64,000 bases of DNA from a bacterium 1XD42-54 (lineage in GTDB: Bacteria; Bacillota; Clostridia; Lachnospirales; Lachnospiraceae), in contig RAZH01000002.1 of NCBI GenBank assembly GCA_003612585.1, positions 310,001 through 374,000 on the forward strand, read 5' to 3'. The position numbers were made by a program, and so were the translations under genes. Shown here piece by piece: positions 42,554 through 50,913 of this stretch; positions within the stretch are counted from its first letter, which is position 1; every line of letters begins with the position of its first letter. Below the pieces are notes generated by a model. The model worked only from the letters and a program-made list of their open reading frames with translations, was not told where the DNA came from and ran no database searches.

Positions 42554-42582
42554 ATTATAGTATTTCTCCGGTAAAAAAGCAA
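42554..42582 (-). promoter_or_regulatory. Promoter of arcC on the minus strand
   Basis: Read on the minus strand: TTGCTT (42582-42577), 17 bases, TATAAT (42559-42554), 47 bases before the start codon. Confidence 0.55.
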
Positions 42583-42640
42583 ACAGAAAAAGGAGAGCTT
42601 CTGCCGAGAAAAGGAAGGGAAGGATTTTGGCAAAAAGGAG

Positions 42641-42669
42641 TCATATCAGGAAAGGCTGTCCCATATATT
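42641..42669 (+). promoter_or_regulatory. Candidate sigma-E promoter of the spoIIIA operon
   Basis: TCATATC (42641-42647) fits the sigma-E -35 pattern K-M-A-T-A-T-T in six of seven positions. CATATATT (42662-42669) fits the -10 pattern C-A-T-A-C-A-N-T in seven of eight, with a 14-base spacer. It lies 26 bases before spoIIIAA. In Bacillus subtilis the same operon is under mother-cell sigma-E (known). Confidence 0.6.
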
Positions 42670-42695
42670 GAAAGCAGGAGCAAAAGGAGTCTGGT

Positions 42696-43682
42696 ATGCC
42701 AATGGAAAAGAACGCGTATGAAGAAACAATTTATTGTCTGCTGGCTGTACGTCTGCGAATGCTGCTTGCACAAAGTAGGATTGACCCGGAAGGGTTACAA
42801 GAAATCCGTTTGCGGGCAGGGAAGCCTTTGCTTCTTTCCTATCAGGGACAGGAGTTTGCACTAAACTGTGACGGAATGCTTTCAAACTGTGTGGAAGACG
42901 ACACATGTATTGTGACAGGGGAGGAGATTGCGGAGACGCTGGAATACATTTCCGGATATTCACTCTATGCGTTTTCGGAGGAACTGAAACAGGGATTCCT
43001 TACTGTTCCCGGAGGACATCGGGTGGGATTATCCGGCAGGATTGTGATGGAGGGGGATACGGTTTCGTGTATTCGCCATATATCTTTTCTGAACATCCGA
43101 CTGGCTCATCAGCTTCGCGGCTGTGCAGATTTGGTGCTGCCTTATCTGTTTTCAGAGGAGGGGTTTTGTAACACGCTGATTATTTCACCTCCCGGCTGCG
43201 GTAAGACAACGCTGCTTCGGGATATCATCCGTCAGCTGTCCAACGGTTCGAAAAGACAGGCAGGTATGACCGTGGGCGTTGTGGATGAGCGTTCGGAAAT
43301 TGCAGGCTCGTATCTTGGAGTTCCACAAAATGACATTGGGATTCGTACGGATGTTCTGGACTGTTGCCCGAAACGGCAGGGTATGATGATGCTGCTTCGA
43401 TCCATGGCGCCGCAGGTGATTGCGGTGGATGAGATCGGAAGCCTGGAAGACAGGGAAGCTCTGGAATATGTGAAAAACTGCGGCTGCCGTCTGCTTGCTA
43501 CGATGCATGGATATTCTTTTGAGGATGCGGCAGGGCGTCTGACAGGCAGCGAAATGGCAGCGGATGATCGCGGAGGGGTTTTGCCGGTATTTGAACGCTT
43601 TGTCGTACTTGGGAAAAATCCGGTGGGGACAGTCAGGATGATTCTGGATTTGAAGGGCAATCTTTTGTATCGGGCATCCTGA
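42696..43682 (+). CDS. spoIIIAA: Stage III sporulation protein AA (ATPase)
   Basis: Secretion-type ATPase of the SpoIIIA-SpoIIQ feeding channel across the two membranes around the forespore; in this family it is related to type II/IV secretion ATPases. It is 328 aa with Walker A SPPGCGKTTLLRD (near residue 160), Walker B VIAVDEIGSLED (near 245) and the N-terminal EIRLRAGKPL and GHRVGLSGR segments typical of SpoIIIAA. The ATG follows AAAGGAG by six bases. First gene of the complete eight-gene spoIIIA operon. Confidence 0.95.
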   Translation: MPMEKNAYEETIYCLLAVRLRMLLAQSRIDPEGLQEIRLRAGKPLLLSYQGQEFALNCDGMLSNCVEDDTCIVTGEEIAETLEYISGYSLYAFSEELKQGFLTVPGGHRVGLSGRIVMEGDTVSCIRHISFLNIRLAHQLRGCADLVLPYLFSEEGFCNTLIISPPGCGKTTLLRDIIRQLSNGSKRQAGMTVGVVDERSEIAGSYLGVPQNDIGIRTDVLDCCPKRQGMMMLLRSMAPQVIAVDEIGSLEDREALEYVKNCGCRLLATMHGYSFEDAAGRLTGSEMAADDRGGVLPVFERFVVLGKNPVGTVRMILDLKGNLLYRAS

Positions 43683-43737
43683 AGTGATCTGTGAAGAAAG
43701 GCAGATGGGGAAAAGCAGGCGGTTGGGGGGAGAGAAC

Positions 43738-44265
43738 GTGCAGCTTTATGTGAAAACAATCGGAGCCTGCTGTATTATGGCAGCAAGCCTTCTGATGGGG
43801 ATGCAGATAGACAAAGGTATGAAACATAAATGCATTCTTTTGCGGGAGATGTACGATCTGCTGGCTTTTTTGGAAAAAGAAATGACGTTTCATCGTTCCC
43901 CGGTGCCGGAGGCACTTCAAAATGCAGCCCAGCAGTGTACGACAGAGCTTTCTGATGTATTAAAAGAGACAGCATCAGGCACTGTAAGGCGGGAGGGGAA
44001 AGTGTTTGCTGATATCTGGAGAAACGCTCTGGAACAGTGCATTCCGCCACAGATTCTGACAGAAGAAGAAAAATCTGCTTTTCGGGAGGCAGCAGATGCG
44101 CTGTGCAATGCAGATACCATTATGCAGCGGACCATGCTTCAGAAACATGCCGAACGGTTTAAAAATATGTATCAGAGGGAGCTTGAGCGCTATCAGGAAA
44201 AAAGTACGCTGACACGCAGACTGAGTACGTCGGCAGGCATATTTCTTATTATTGTGCTGCTTTGA
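43738..44265 (+). CDS. spoIIIAB: Stage III sporulation protein AB
   Basis: Small membrane-anchored protein of the mother-cell channel complex, 175 aa, related to type II secretion GspF-like domains. An N-terminal hydrophobic segment is followed by a helical cytoplasmic domain (REMYDLLAFLEKEMTF, a conserved start) and a C-terminal helix RRLSTSAGIFLIIVLL. GTG 43738 is chosen, with GGGGGGAGAG just upstream. Earlier in-frame starts at 43684 (GTG) and 43705 (ATG) would add a basic tail not seen in the family. Confidence 0.9.
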   Translation: MQLYVKTIGACCIMAASLLMGMQIDKGMKHKCILLREMYDLLAFLEKEMTFHRSPVPEALQNAAQQCTTELSDVLKETASGTVRREGKVFADIWRNALEQCIPPQILTEEEKSAFREAADALCNADTIMQRTMLQKHAERFKNMYQRELERYQEKSTLTRRLSTSAGIFLIIVLL

Positions 44266-44293
44266 TAAAGCTGCCAGGAAAGAAGGGTGAGCC

Positions 44294-44488
44294 ATGAGTG
44301 TAAATCTGATCTTTAAAATAGCCGCAGTAGGAATTCTTGTCTCTGTGATGGGGCAGATTCTCAAACAGAGCGGGAGAGAGGAGCATGCATTTTTAACCGG
44401 GATTGCGGGGCTGGTGCTGGTATTGTTCTGGCTGGTTCCTTATATCAGCCAGCTCTTTGAGACGATCAAATCCCTGTTTGCGCTGTAA
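44294..44488 (+). CDS. spoIIIAC: Stage III sporulation protein AC
   Basis: A 64 aa protein with two hydrophobic helices (residues about 5-22 and 32-55), which is the usual size and layout of SpoIIIAC. The helix-turn region SGREEHAFLTGIAGLVLVL is characteristic. AAGGGTGAG precedes the ATG. It follows spoIIIAB by 28 bases and precedes spoIIIAD by 4. Confidence 0.92.
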   Translation: MSVNLIFKIAAVGILVSVMGQILKQSGREEHAFLTGIAGLVLVLFWLVPYISQLFETIKSLFAL

Positions 44489-44492
44489 AAAA

Positions 44493-44876
44493 ATGAATAT
44501 GATAAAAATTGTATGCCTTGGACTCTCCGGCGTGATGCTTGGATTGTTTCTGCGGCAGTTGAAGTCCCCTTTTGCGGAAGTAATCAGCCTGGCTACCTGC
44601 CTGCTGATTATTTTTTACAGTCTGACAAAGCTCTCAGGGGTGTTTGGGATGATTAATACGTTCAGTTCCTATTTTGAAGGACAGAAGGACTATTTCCGGA
44701 TTCTGCTGAAAATCATCGGAATTACATATCTGGCAGATTTTTCTGCAAATATCTGCCGGGATGCCGGATATAGTTCAGTAGCCGGACAGATTGAAATTTT
44801 CGGAAAAATTTCAATACTTGCGATTAGCTCTCCGATTATTCTTGCACTGTTGGAGGCAGTATATGATTTTCTGTAG
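44493..44876 (+). CDS. spoIIIAD: Stage III sporulation protein AD
   Basis: A 127 aa membrane protein with three to four hydrophobic segments and the conserved ITYLADFSANICRDAG (about residues 72-87) typical of SpoIIIAD. Two ATG codons (44493 and 44499) could start it. A longer frame from 44403 overlaps spoIIIAC and is not supported. The ribosome site is weak (GTAAAAAAA), so translation may depend on coupling with spoIIIAC. Confidence 0.92.
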   Translation: MNMIKIVCLGLSGVMLGLFLRQLKSPFAEVISLATCLLIIFYSLTKLSGVFGMINTFSSYFEGQKDYFRILLKIIGITYLADFSANICRDAGYSSVAGQIEIFGKISILAISSPIILALLEAVYDFL

Positions 44877-44888
44877 AGGAGGGCGAGG

Positions 44889-46076
44889 ATGAGACTGATG
44901 TTGGTCCTGTTTTTGGAACTGGCAGTCCTGTTTTGGAATTGCGGTACCCAGGCTGCTGCAGAAGTATCTGACGGAGAAAGTTCTTCCGTGCAGCAGGAAG
45001 ATACCACGTCCGGTTGGATGGAGGAATTAGAAGAAATCAGTGGCCTGCTTGATCTGGAACGTATTGACCAAGAGATTTCCGAACTTCCGGGTAATACTGA
45101 ATTTTCTTTTGCAGATACGTTTCAGAAGCTTTTGCACGGGGAAGTTCCGTTTGACATCAAAGAACTGCCCGGAATGCTTGTGAGGATGTTTCTGTCAGAG
45201 CTGGAACAGCAAAGGAGGATGGCATTACAGATTCTCATTATTGTACTGGCCTCAGCTATTTTTTCAAACTTTATCCGGGTATTTAACAGCAGCCAGATTG
45301 CGGATATCAGTTTTTATATGATGTATCTGCTGATCTGCGGTCTGTTGATCCATTCTTTTATGGCAATGAATCAGATTGTGCTGGATACATGCAGCCAGAT
45401 TAATTCTTTTATGAAAATTTTGTTGCCGGTTTATGTTGGAGCTGTGGTTTTGTGTGCCGGTTCCATATCAGCGCTCGGGTTTTATGAAGTGACTCTGCTT
45501 GGCATCAATCTGACGCAGAATCTTGTGATTCGAATGGTTCTTCCGGTGATCAATTTTTATCTGGTATTGCTAATTCTGAATCAGATGTCGGAGGAGGATT
45601 ACTTTTCGCGGTTTGCAGATCTTCTGGAAATGGGAGTCGGATGGGTACTGAAAACGGTTACGGGCCTGGTGGTTGGTCTGCAGGCAGTGCAGTGTCTCGT
45701 CACGCCATCCGTGGATGCGCTGAAGAGCACGTCATTGCAACGGCTTGCAAAGGCAATTCCAGGAATCGGTGGTTTGCTGGATTCTGCTGCGGAGACGGTG
45801 GGGGCCTGTGCACTGGTGATTAAAAATGCAGCCGGGACTGCCGGGATTCTGGCATTGCTGCTGATCTGTATGTTACCGCTTGTAAAACTGGCTGTATGTA
45901 TTTTTATTTTCCGGCTTTTATGTGCGTTTATTCAGCCAGTCAGTGAGCGGAGAATGGTAGAGGGAATCGGAAGCATTTCCAGAAGCGCGGTACTGCTGCT
46001 TAAAATTTTGGTCATGAATGTGTCTGTATTTGTAATTTCGATTGCAATGGTTACTTCTTCGGTGAAAGGGGGATAA
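44889..46076 (+). CDS. spoIIIAE: Stage III sporulation protein AE
   Basis: The large multi-spanning membrane component of the SpoIIIA complex, 395 aa. A signal-like N-terminal segment is followed by an acidic linker with ITWLEEL-like WMEELEEISGLLDLE, then about seven hydrophobic helices. LPVYVGAVVLCAGSISALGFYE, GLQAVQCLVTPSVDALKSTSLQ and the RLAKAIPGIGGLLDSAAETV segment (near 285) are family hallmarks. AGAGGAGGGCGAGG lies before the ATG. It may form the membrane pore with AB and AD. Confidence 0.94.
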   Translation: MRLMLVLFLELAVLFWNCGTQAAAEVSDGESSSVQQEDTTSGWMEELEEISGLLDLERIDQEISELPGNTEFSFADTFQKLLHGEVPFDIKELPGMLVRMFLSELEQQRRMALQILIIVLASAIFSNFIRVFNSSQIADISFYMMYLLICGLLIHSFMAMNQIVLDTCSQINSFMKILLPVYVGAVVLCAGSISALGFYEVTLLGINLTQNLVIRMVLPVINFYLVLLILNQMSEEDYFSRFADLLEMGVGWVLKTVTGLVVGLQAVQCLVTPSVDALKSTSLQRLAKAIPGIGGLLDSAAETVGACALVIKNAAGTAGILALLLICMLPLVKLAVCIFIFRLLCAFIQPVSERRMVEGIGSISRSAVLLLKILVMNVSVFVISIAMVTSSVKGG

Positions 46077-46079
46077 GTG

Positions 46080-46580
46080 ATGGAGCAGTGGTTGAAAACA
46101 ATGACTGGAAGCATGTGCGTCATAACGATTCTGATGCATTTGCTGCCGCAGGGGAAATTTACCAAGTATGTCCGGTTTTATGCAGGACTGCTGCTGTTTT
46201 TGATTGCGGTTCGCCCTATTTTGAATGTTTTTACCGGAGAGGGAGGATTTGAGCGGCTTTTGCAGATGGAATTTTTGCGCGAGGAATCTTATGATATGGA
46301 GACGTTTGCAATTGGGATGGAAGAACTCAAGGATGATCGGATTGCGCGGGCGTATCAGGAGGAGCTGCGCCGTCAGATTCGGGAAATGACGGCTTCTTAC
46401 GGGCTGGAACCGGTGGAAATTCTTTTCGAGGTTGATGAGGCGGATCCGTATCGGGTGAAAAAAATAGAAATATCGGTCTGGGAATTGAAAGATACAAGGC
46501 AAAGTGATGCTTTGAAAGAAGAGCTTTTTACTTTATATATGGTTGATAAAAAGGATATTGTCATAACGGGGCGGAGGTGA
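46080..46580 (+). CDS. spoIIIAF: Stage III sporulation protein AF
   Basis: A 166 aa protein with two N-terminal hydrophobic helices (residues about 7-22 and 33-48) and a ring-building domain of the SpoIIIAF type, of which the ISVWELK stretch near residue 122 is part. Each gene pair in the operon is tightly spaced; here the ATG lies three bases after the spoIIIAE stop (an in-frame GTG at 46077 is also possible). Confidence 0.88.
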   Translation: MEQWLKTMTGSMCVITILMHLLPQGKFTKYVRFYAGLLLFLIAVRPILNVFTGEGGFERLLQMEFLREESYDMETFAIGMEELKDDRIARAYQEELRRQIREMTASYGLEPVEILFEVDEADPYRVKKIEISVWELKDTRQSDALKEELFTLYMVDKKDIVITGRR

Positions 46581-46586
46581 CCAGGT

Positions 46587-47150
46587 TTGAAGGAATGGCT
46601 GGGGAAAATAAAAAGTCTGAAAAAGGACCAGATTATGATACTGCTTCTGGCGGGTGTGCTTTTGCTTGTCATTTCAATCCCGTCGGAGACACAGCCACAG
46701 CCAGAAATCCTTCCCCAAACCAGAGAAAAAGAGACGGAAGCTGTGACAGAGGATCCGTTTGGCGTTGCAGAACTTGAAAATCGTCTGAAACGGATTCTTG
46801 CCCAGGTAGACGGGATTGGCCGTACTGAGGTCATGCTGACGCTGAAATCAGGAGGCAAAAATATTGTGGAAAAAGATCTGGAGCAGTCCCGGGGAGAGGA
46901 GGTGGGCGGAAATGAGGGAAATTCCGGGAATTCCAGTGAGATAAAAAGCAATGAGAGTACAGTGTATCAAAAGGACAGTTACGGCAATGAAACCCCTTAC
47001 ATCATGGAAAAGTTGGCACCGGAAATAGACGGCGTTCTGGTAATTGCACAGGGAGCGGGAAATGCTTCCATTACAAGTGAGATAACAGAAGCAGTTATGG
47101 CATTATTTAATGTTCCGGCGCATAAAATCAAAGTAATGAAAATGAAATAA
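46587..47150 (+). CDS. spoIIIAG: Stage III sporulation protein AG
   Basis: A ring-forming channel component, 187 aa, with a single N-terminal membrane helix (about residues 15-30) and an extracellular ring-building domain that includes ELENRLKRILAQVDGIGRTEVMLTL (split family block near residues 60-84) and a late LVIAQGAGNASI. The TTG start is supported by GGAGGTGA eight bases upstream and absence of a better ATG. In B. subtilis it forms a large ring in the intermembrane space (known for the family). Confidence 0.92.
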   Translation: MKEWLGKIKSLKKDQIMILLLAGVLLLVISIPSETQPQPEILPQTREKETEAVTEDPFGVAELENRLKRILAQVDGIGRTEVMLTLKSGGKNIVEKDLEQSRGEEVGGNEGNSGNSSEIKSNESTVYQKDSYGNETPYIMEKLAPEIDGVLVIAQGAGNASITSEITEAVMALFNVPAHKIKVMKMK

Positions 47151-47169
47151 TGAAATGAGGAGGATTTCA

Positions 47170-47838
47170 GTGAAACGTATTTTTAAGAAAAACCAGATCA
47201 TTATTACAACACTGGCGATCATGATTGCAATCGCCGGCTATCTGAATTATTCAGGCAGGATCCTGGGTAAAAAGACCGATGTGGTGAACGGAGATGATAC
47301 AGTGCTGCTGACCGATGCAGGGACTTCAGCCGTATCATCGGATACATACACAGATAATTATGCGGATATCGTAAGCCTGGACGATGACGGAATTGAAGCA
47401 TCAGGAAGCGCAACCGATCAGGGTAGCGTAGGTGAAGCCGTACTGGCAAGCTCTCAGGCGAATGACGGTATTCTGGCGGCTGCAAAGCTGAACCGGGAGC
47501 AGGTGCGCGCAAAGAGCAAGGAGACACTGCTTGAGATCATCAATAACACAGGTATTTCAGAAGATCAGAAACAGAACGCAGTCGCTACGATGACAGAAAT
47601 GACGCAGATTGCAGAAAAGGAAGCTGCGGCAGAACTGTTACTTGAGTCAAAAGGCTTCGCCGGTTGCGTTGTAAGCATTTCAGACGGAAGCTGTGATGTT
47701 GTAGTAAATGAGGCCGAGCTGACAGATGCACAGCGGGCTCAGATTGAGGATGCGGTAAAGAGAAAAACGGATATATCCGGCGAAAATATTATTATTACAC
47801 CAAAAGATTATTATGTAGCAGATACAATGGAAAAATAA
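47170..47838 (+). CDS. spoIIIAH: Stage III sporulation protein AH
   Basis: Partner of SpoIIQ in the mother cell-forespore channel, 222 aa. It has a short basic tail, one membrane helix (IIITTLAIMIAIAGYLNY, residues about 9-26), a disordered Ser/Asp linker and a C-terminal YscJ-like ring domain (from about 110; ISEDQKQNAVATMTEM and VVNEAELTDAQ). GTG 47170 is chosen because AGGAGG lies just upstream; ATG 47155 overlaps that site. Last gene of the operon, closed by a terminator. Confidence 0.93.
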   Translation: MKRIFKKNQIIITTLAIMIAIAGYLNYSGRILGKKTDVVNGDDTVLLTDAGTSAVSSDTYTDNYADIVSLDDDGIEASGSATDQGSVGEAVLASSQANDGILAAAKLNREQVRAKSKETLLEIINNTGISEDQKQNAVATMTEMTQIAEKEAAAELLLESKGFAGCVVSISDGSCDVVVNEAELTDAQRAQIEDAVKRKTDISGENIIITPKDYYVADTMEK

Positions 47839-47847
47839 CTGAAGAGA

Positions 47848-47893
47848 GGGATGCTGCCTAAATACAACACTGTATTTTGCAGCATTCCTTTTT
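47848..47893 (+). terminator. Terminator of the spoIIIA operon
   Basis: GGGATGCTGC (47848-47857) pairs with GCAGCATTCC (47879-47888), with an inner AATAC/GTATT stem, then a T run. Confidence 0.85.
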
Positions 47894-47941
47894 CGCATAG
47901 CGAAAACTTTGATGAATTTGAGTAGCTCCGGTGAAATATTC

Positions 47942-47969
47942 TTGTAATGAGAAAAATATATGGTATGAT
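47942..47969 (+). promoter_or_regulatory. Promoter of the Lon-like AAA+ gene
   Basis: TTGTAA (47942-47947), 16 bases, TATGAT (47964-47969), 57 bases before the start. Confidence 0.5.
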
Positions 47970-48025
47970 GGTAGAGATATTTTGGAACTTTCATCTTAAT
48001 TTGTGAAAAATAAGGAGTGTCGATC

Positions 48026-49516
48026 ATGCCGGTATTTGATTTCAGCAGCAGCACATCAGTCAAGACAGACGAGTTTGAGTGTACATACAGGATCGTTCGA
48101 TCCAATGAGGCAAAAGCTTCTCCGGAAAAGCCAATTTTGGTTCTGGATAACAGGGAACAGGAATGGAAACACCATTCCAGCGGCGTTTTCGCAAAGCCGG
48201 ATAAAAAAACAGCGTTCGAATTTGACGAGGCAGGCGAGGTGGTCAGCGCTGATATTTTACAGATTGACGCCCGTTTTGTGAGCCTCATCCGATGGATGGG
48301 GGAAAACCGTATCCATGTGCGGTTGTCGGGAGAGAACCGACAGGAGGGGTATGCGGTTTACCGGATTCGGGAAATTGCCTTCGGCGGAGGAACAAAGCTT
48401 TCTGCAGAGGATGGCTTTTTGCAGTTTATGATTGAACGGCTCCTGGCAAGCAGCGCTCCTGCCGATGAGGAAGAGGATGATGATAAGGAGGAAACCGGCG
48501 ATGTGATGAAGCTTACAAGTCTTCAGAGCATCTCGGATTTTATGACGTGCGCGGGAAAAACATTGCCTGATAATATCCGGCTCTGGGCACGGAGGAATCT
48601 TGCTGTTGCCCGATCCCATGAAGTTACGCCGGAGGAACGGCGTCATGCGCAACGAGCGCTGTCTATTATGATGAATATCCAGTGGAAAAATCAATATTTT
48701 GAATCCATTGATCCTGCGGAGGCGCGCCGGATTCTTGATGAGGAACTTTATGGAATGGAGCGGGTAAAGCAGCGTATTATTGAGACGATCATTCAGATCA
48801 ACCGTACGCATACGCTTCCGGCATACGGTCTTTTGCTGGTAGGACCTGCTGGAACGGGAAAGTCTCAGGTGGCTTATGCGGTTGCACGGATTCTGAAGTT
48901 GCCGTGGACAACTCTGGATATGAGCTCAATCAACGATCCGGAACAGCTAACAGGAAGTTCACGCATTTATTCCAATGCAAAACCGGGTATTATTCTGGAA
49001 GCATTTTCCATGGCGGGGGAGTCCAACCTTGTTTTTATCATCAATGAACTGGATAAGGCAGCAGCCGGAAAAGGCAACGGCAATCCGGCGGATGTACTGC
49101 TGACGCTCTTGGATAACCTCGGCTTTACGGACAATTACATCGAATGTATGGTTCCGACGGTGGGCGTATATCCGATCGCCACGGCAAACGATAAGACGAA
49201 GATCAGCGCACCTTTGATGTCCCGCTTTGCTGTGATTGATATTCCGGACTATACACGGGAAGAGAAAAAAGTGATCTTTTCGAAATTCGCACTACCGAAG
49301 GTTTTGAAGCGTATGGGACTGTATGAGAATGAATGTGCGCTGACACCGGAAGCCCTGGATGAAGTGATTGAGATATACGCAAATACAAGCGGCATCCGGG
49401 ACCTGGAGCAGGCCGCGGAGCATATCGCTGCCAATGCGCTTTATCAGATTGAAATCAATCAGGTGCAGGAAGTGATTTTTGATGGCGAGCAGGTACGGGA
49501 ACTGCTGATGTCATAG
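48026..49516 (+). CDS. Lon-like AAA+ ATPase without protease domain
   Basis: A 496 aa protein. Residues about 1-150 form an N-terminal region I do not recognise, ending in an acidic run (EEEDDDKEE). From about 220 the sequence follows the AAA+ module of Lon: ARRILDEELYGMERVKQRI (helical linker), GPAGTGKSQ (Walker A, about 275), IINELDKA (Walker B with Asn in place of the first Asp), then FTDNYIE, the sensor 1 region IATAND, LMSRFAVIDIPDYTREEK and GIRDLEQAAEHIAANAL. The S16 Ser-Lys protease domain that follows in Lon is absent. The ATG at 48026 is eight bases from AAGGAG. It stands alone. A chaperone or remodelling role is an inference. Confidence 0.75.
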   Translation: MPVFDFSSSTSVKTDEFECTYRIVRSNEAKASPEKPILVLDNREQEWKHHSSGVFAKPDKKTAFEFDEAGEVVSADILQIDARFVSLIRWMGENRIHVRLSGENRQEGYAVYRIREIAFGGGTKLSAEDGFLQFMIERLLASSAPADEEEDDDKEETGDVMKLTSLQSISDFMTCAGKTLPDNIRLWARRNLAVARSHEVTPEERRHAQRALSIMMNIQWKNQYFESIDPAEARRILDEELYGMERVKQRIIETIIQINRTHTLPAYGLLLVGPAGTGKSQVAYAVARILKLPWTTLDMSSINDPEQLTGSSRIYSNAKPGIILEAFSMAGESNLVFIINELDKAAAGKGNGNPADVLLTLLDNLGFTDNYIECMVPTVGVYPIATANDKTKISAPLMSRFAVIDIPDYTREEKKVIFSKFALPKVLKRMGLYENECALTPEALDEVIEIYANTSGIRDLEQAAEHIAANALYQIEINQVQEVIFDGEQVRELLMS

Positions 49517-49655
49517 GAAAATGATGATTGAATCAGTGTTTCCTTAGAATTCTTAAGGAAACTGTCGGTAGCTTTTTACGATACACTATGCTATGATACC
49601 TTCAGAGGGCATTTTGAAACGAGCTTGAATGAAAAAAGAAATACAGGAGAGCATA

Positions 49656-50576
49656 ATGGAAAATACAACATTGGTTATTATGGCTGCCGGAATCGGGAGC
49701 CGCTTTGGCGGAGGGGTAAAACAACTCACGTCATTTGGTCCGTTCGGTGAAATTATTATGGATTATTCCATTTATGATGCACTGGAGGCAGGCTTCAACA
49801 AGGTCGTTTTTGTGATTCGCAAAAACATGTTTGAAGATTTTAAACAGATTATCGGGGAGCGTATTGCAAAACAGGTTCCGGTGGAGTATGCATTTCAGGA
49901 GCTGGAAGATGTACCCGAAGGCTTCTTAGTTCCGCCAGAGCGGAAAAAACCGTGGGGGACCGGACAGGCAATTCTGGCTTGCAAGGGAATCGTAAAGGAA
50001 CCGTTTGCAGTCATCAATGCAGATGATTATTATGGAAAGGATGCGTTCCGAAAGGTGCATGATTATCTGGTAAATGCCGGGGAAGCACAGAAGGGTGTGT
50101 ATCAGTTCTGTATGGCGGGTTTTGTACTGGAAAATACACTTTCCGAGCATGGAGGCGTTACGAGAGGGCTTTGCCGTATCGGAGAGAACGGGGAACTTTC
50201 TGCAATACGCGAGACAAAAAATATCATAAAAACAGAATCAGGCGCTGCCGTATCTCTGCCGGACGGCACACAGCAGTCGCTTGACGCGAAAAGTCTTGTG
50301 TCCATGAATTTCTGGGGCTTTACTCCGGACTTTATCGACGAACTGGAACAAGGTTTCGCAAAGTTTCTGTCAGAGCTTGGCGACTGTATGCTGACGGGAG
50401 AGTATCTGTTACCGACAATCGTGGACGGGCTGATTCAGGAAAAACGTGTAAAGCTTACTGTTTTGCCTTCCAGGGATAAGTGGTTTGGCGTGACTTTCCG
50501 GGAGGACGTGCCTTATGTGAAGCAGGCTTTTCTTGATCTTGTACAGGATGGCGTTTATCCGGAAAAGCTGTTTTAA
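49656..50576 (+). CDS. Sugar-phosphate nucleotidyltransferase-like protein
   Basis: A 306 aa protein with the GT-A nucleotidyltransferase fold. LVIMAAGIGSRFGGGVKQL (residues about 5-23) is the nucleotide-binding loop, and VINADDYYG (about 118-126) is the metal-binding acidic motif. A WGTGQAIL segment and a C-terminal SRDKWFGVTFRED complete it. It resembles glucose-1-phosphate thymidylyl/uridylyl transferases but lacks any decisive specificity signature. The start at 49656 is set by AGGAGAG; ATG 49629 has no ribosome site. It stands as a single gene before tRNA-Pro. Confidence 0.78.
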   Translation: MENTTLVIMAAGIGSRFGGGVKQLTSFGPFGEIIMDYSIYDALEAGFNKVVFVIRKNMFEDFKQIIGERIAKQVPVEYAFQELEDVPEGFLVPPERKKPWGTGQAILACKGIVKEPFAVINADDYYGKDAFRKVHDYLVNAGEAQKGVYQFCMAGFVLENTLSEHGGVTRGLCRIGENGELSAIRETKNIIKTESGAAVSLPDGTQQSLDAKSLVSMNFWGFTPDFIDELEQGFAKFLSELGDCMLTGEYLLPTIVDGLIQEKRVKLTVLPSRDKWFGVTFREDVPYVKQAFLDLVQDGVYPEKLF

Positions 50577-50637
50577 AACAAGCGTGGTTGTGATGCGATC
50601 TGTATCAGAAATGGTTATTTCTAAGAGAAAATAAGAC

Positions 50638-50666
50638 TTTACAACAGAAGACATTTCTAGTAAAAT
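50638..50666 (+). promoter_or_regulatory. Promoter of tRNA-Pro
   Basis: TTTACA (50638-50643), 17 bases, TAAAAT (50661-50666), ten bases before the mature tRNA 5' end. Confidence 0.6.
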
Positions 50667-50676
50667 AGAAATGTTC

Positions 50677-50750
50677 CGGGGTATGGCGTAGCTTGGTAGC
50701 GCGCTCGGCTGGGGGCCGAGAGGTCGCAGGTTCAAATCCTGTTGCCCCGA
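50677..50750 (+). tRNA. tRNA-Pro (anticodon GGG)
   Basis: A 74-base cloverleaf: acceptor CGGGGTA pairs with TGCCCCG, the anticodon arm is CTCGG-CTGGGGG-CCGAG giving GGG, and the T arm is GCAGG-TTCAAAT-CCTGT. The discriminator base is A and CCA is not encoded. GGG reads CCC and CCU codons. Confidence 0.95.
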
Positions 50751-50913
50751 TTGGATGAAAAAAGTCAAAACACCTTTATTTATTAGGGTTTTGGCTTTTT
50801 TATTTGTTTTTTTCAGCCCTAAATTATGCCATGCTTAAAATGAAATTTAGTTGTATCTGTAGTATTGGTTATGGTAAAATATTTTTATTATTATACGAAG
50901 GAGGAAATTTATC

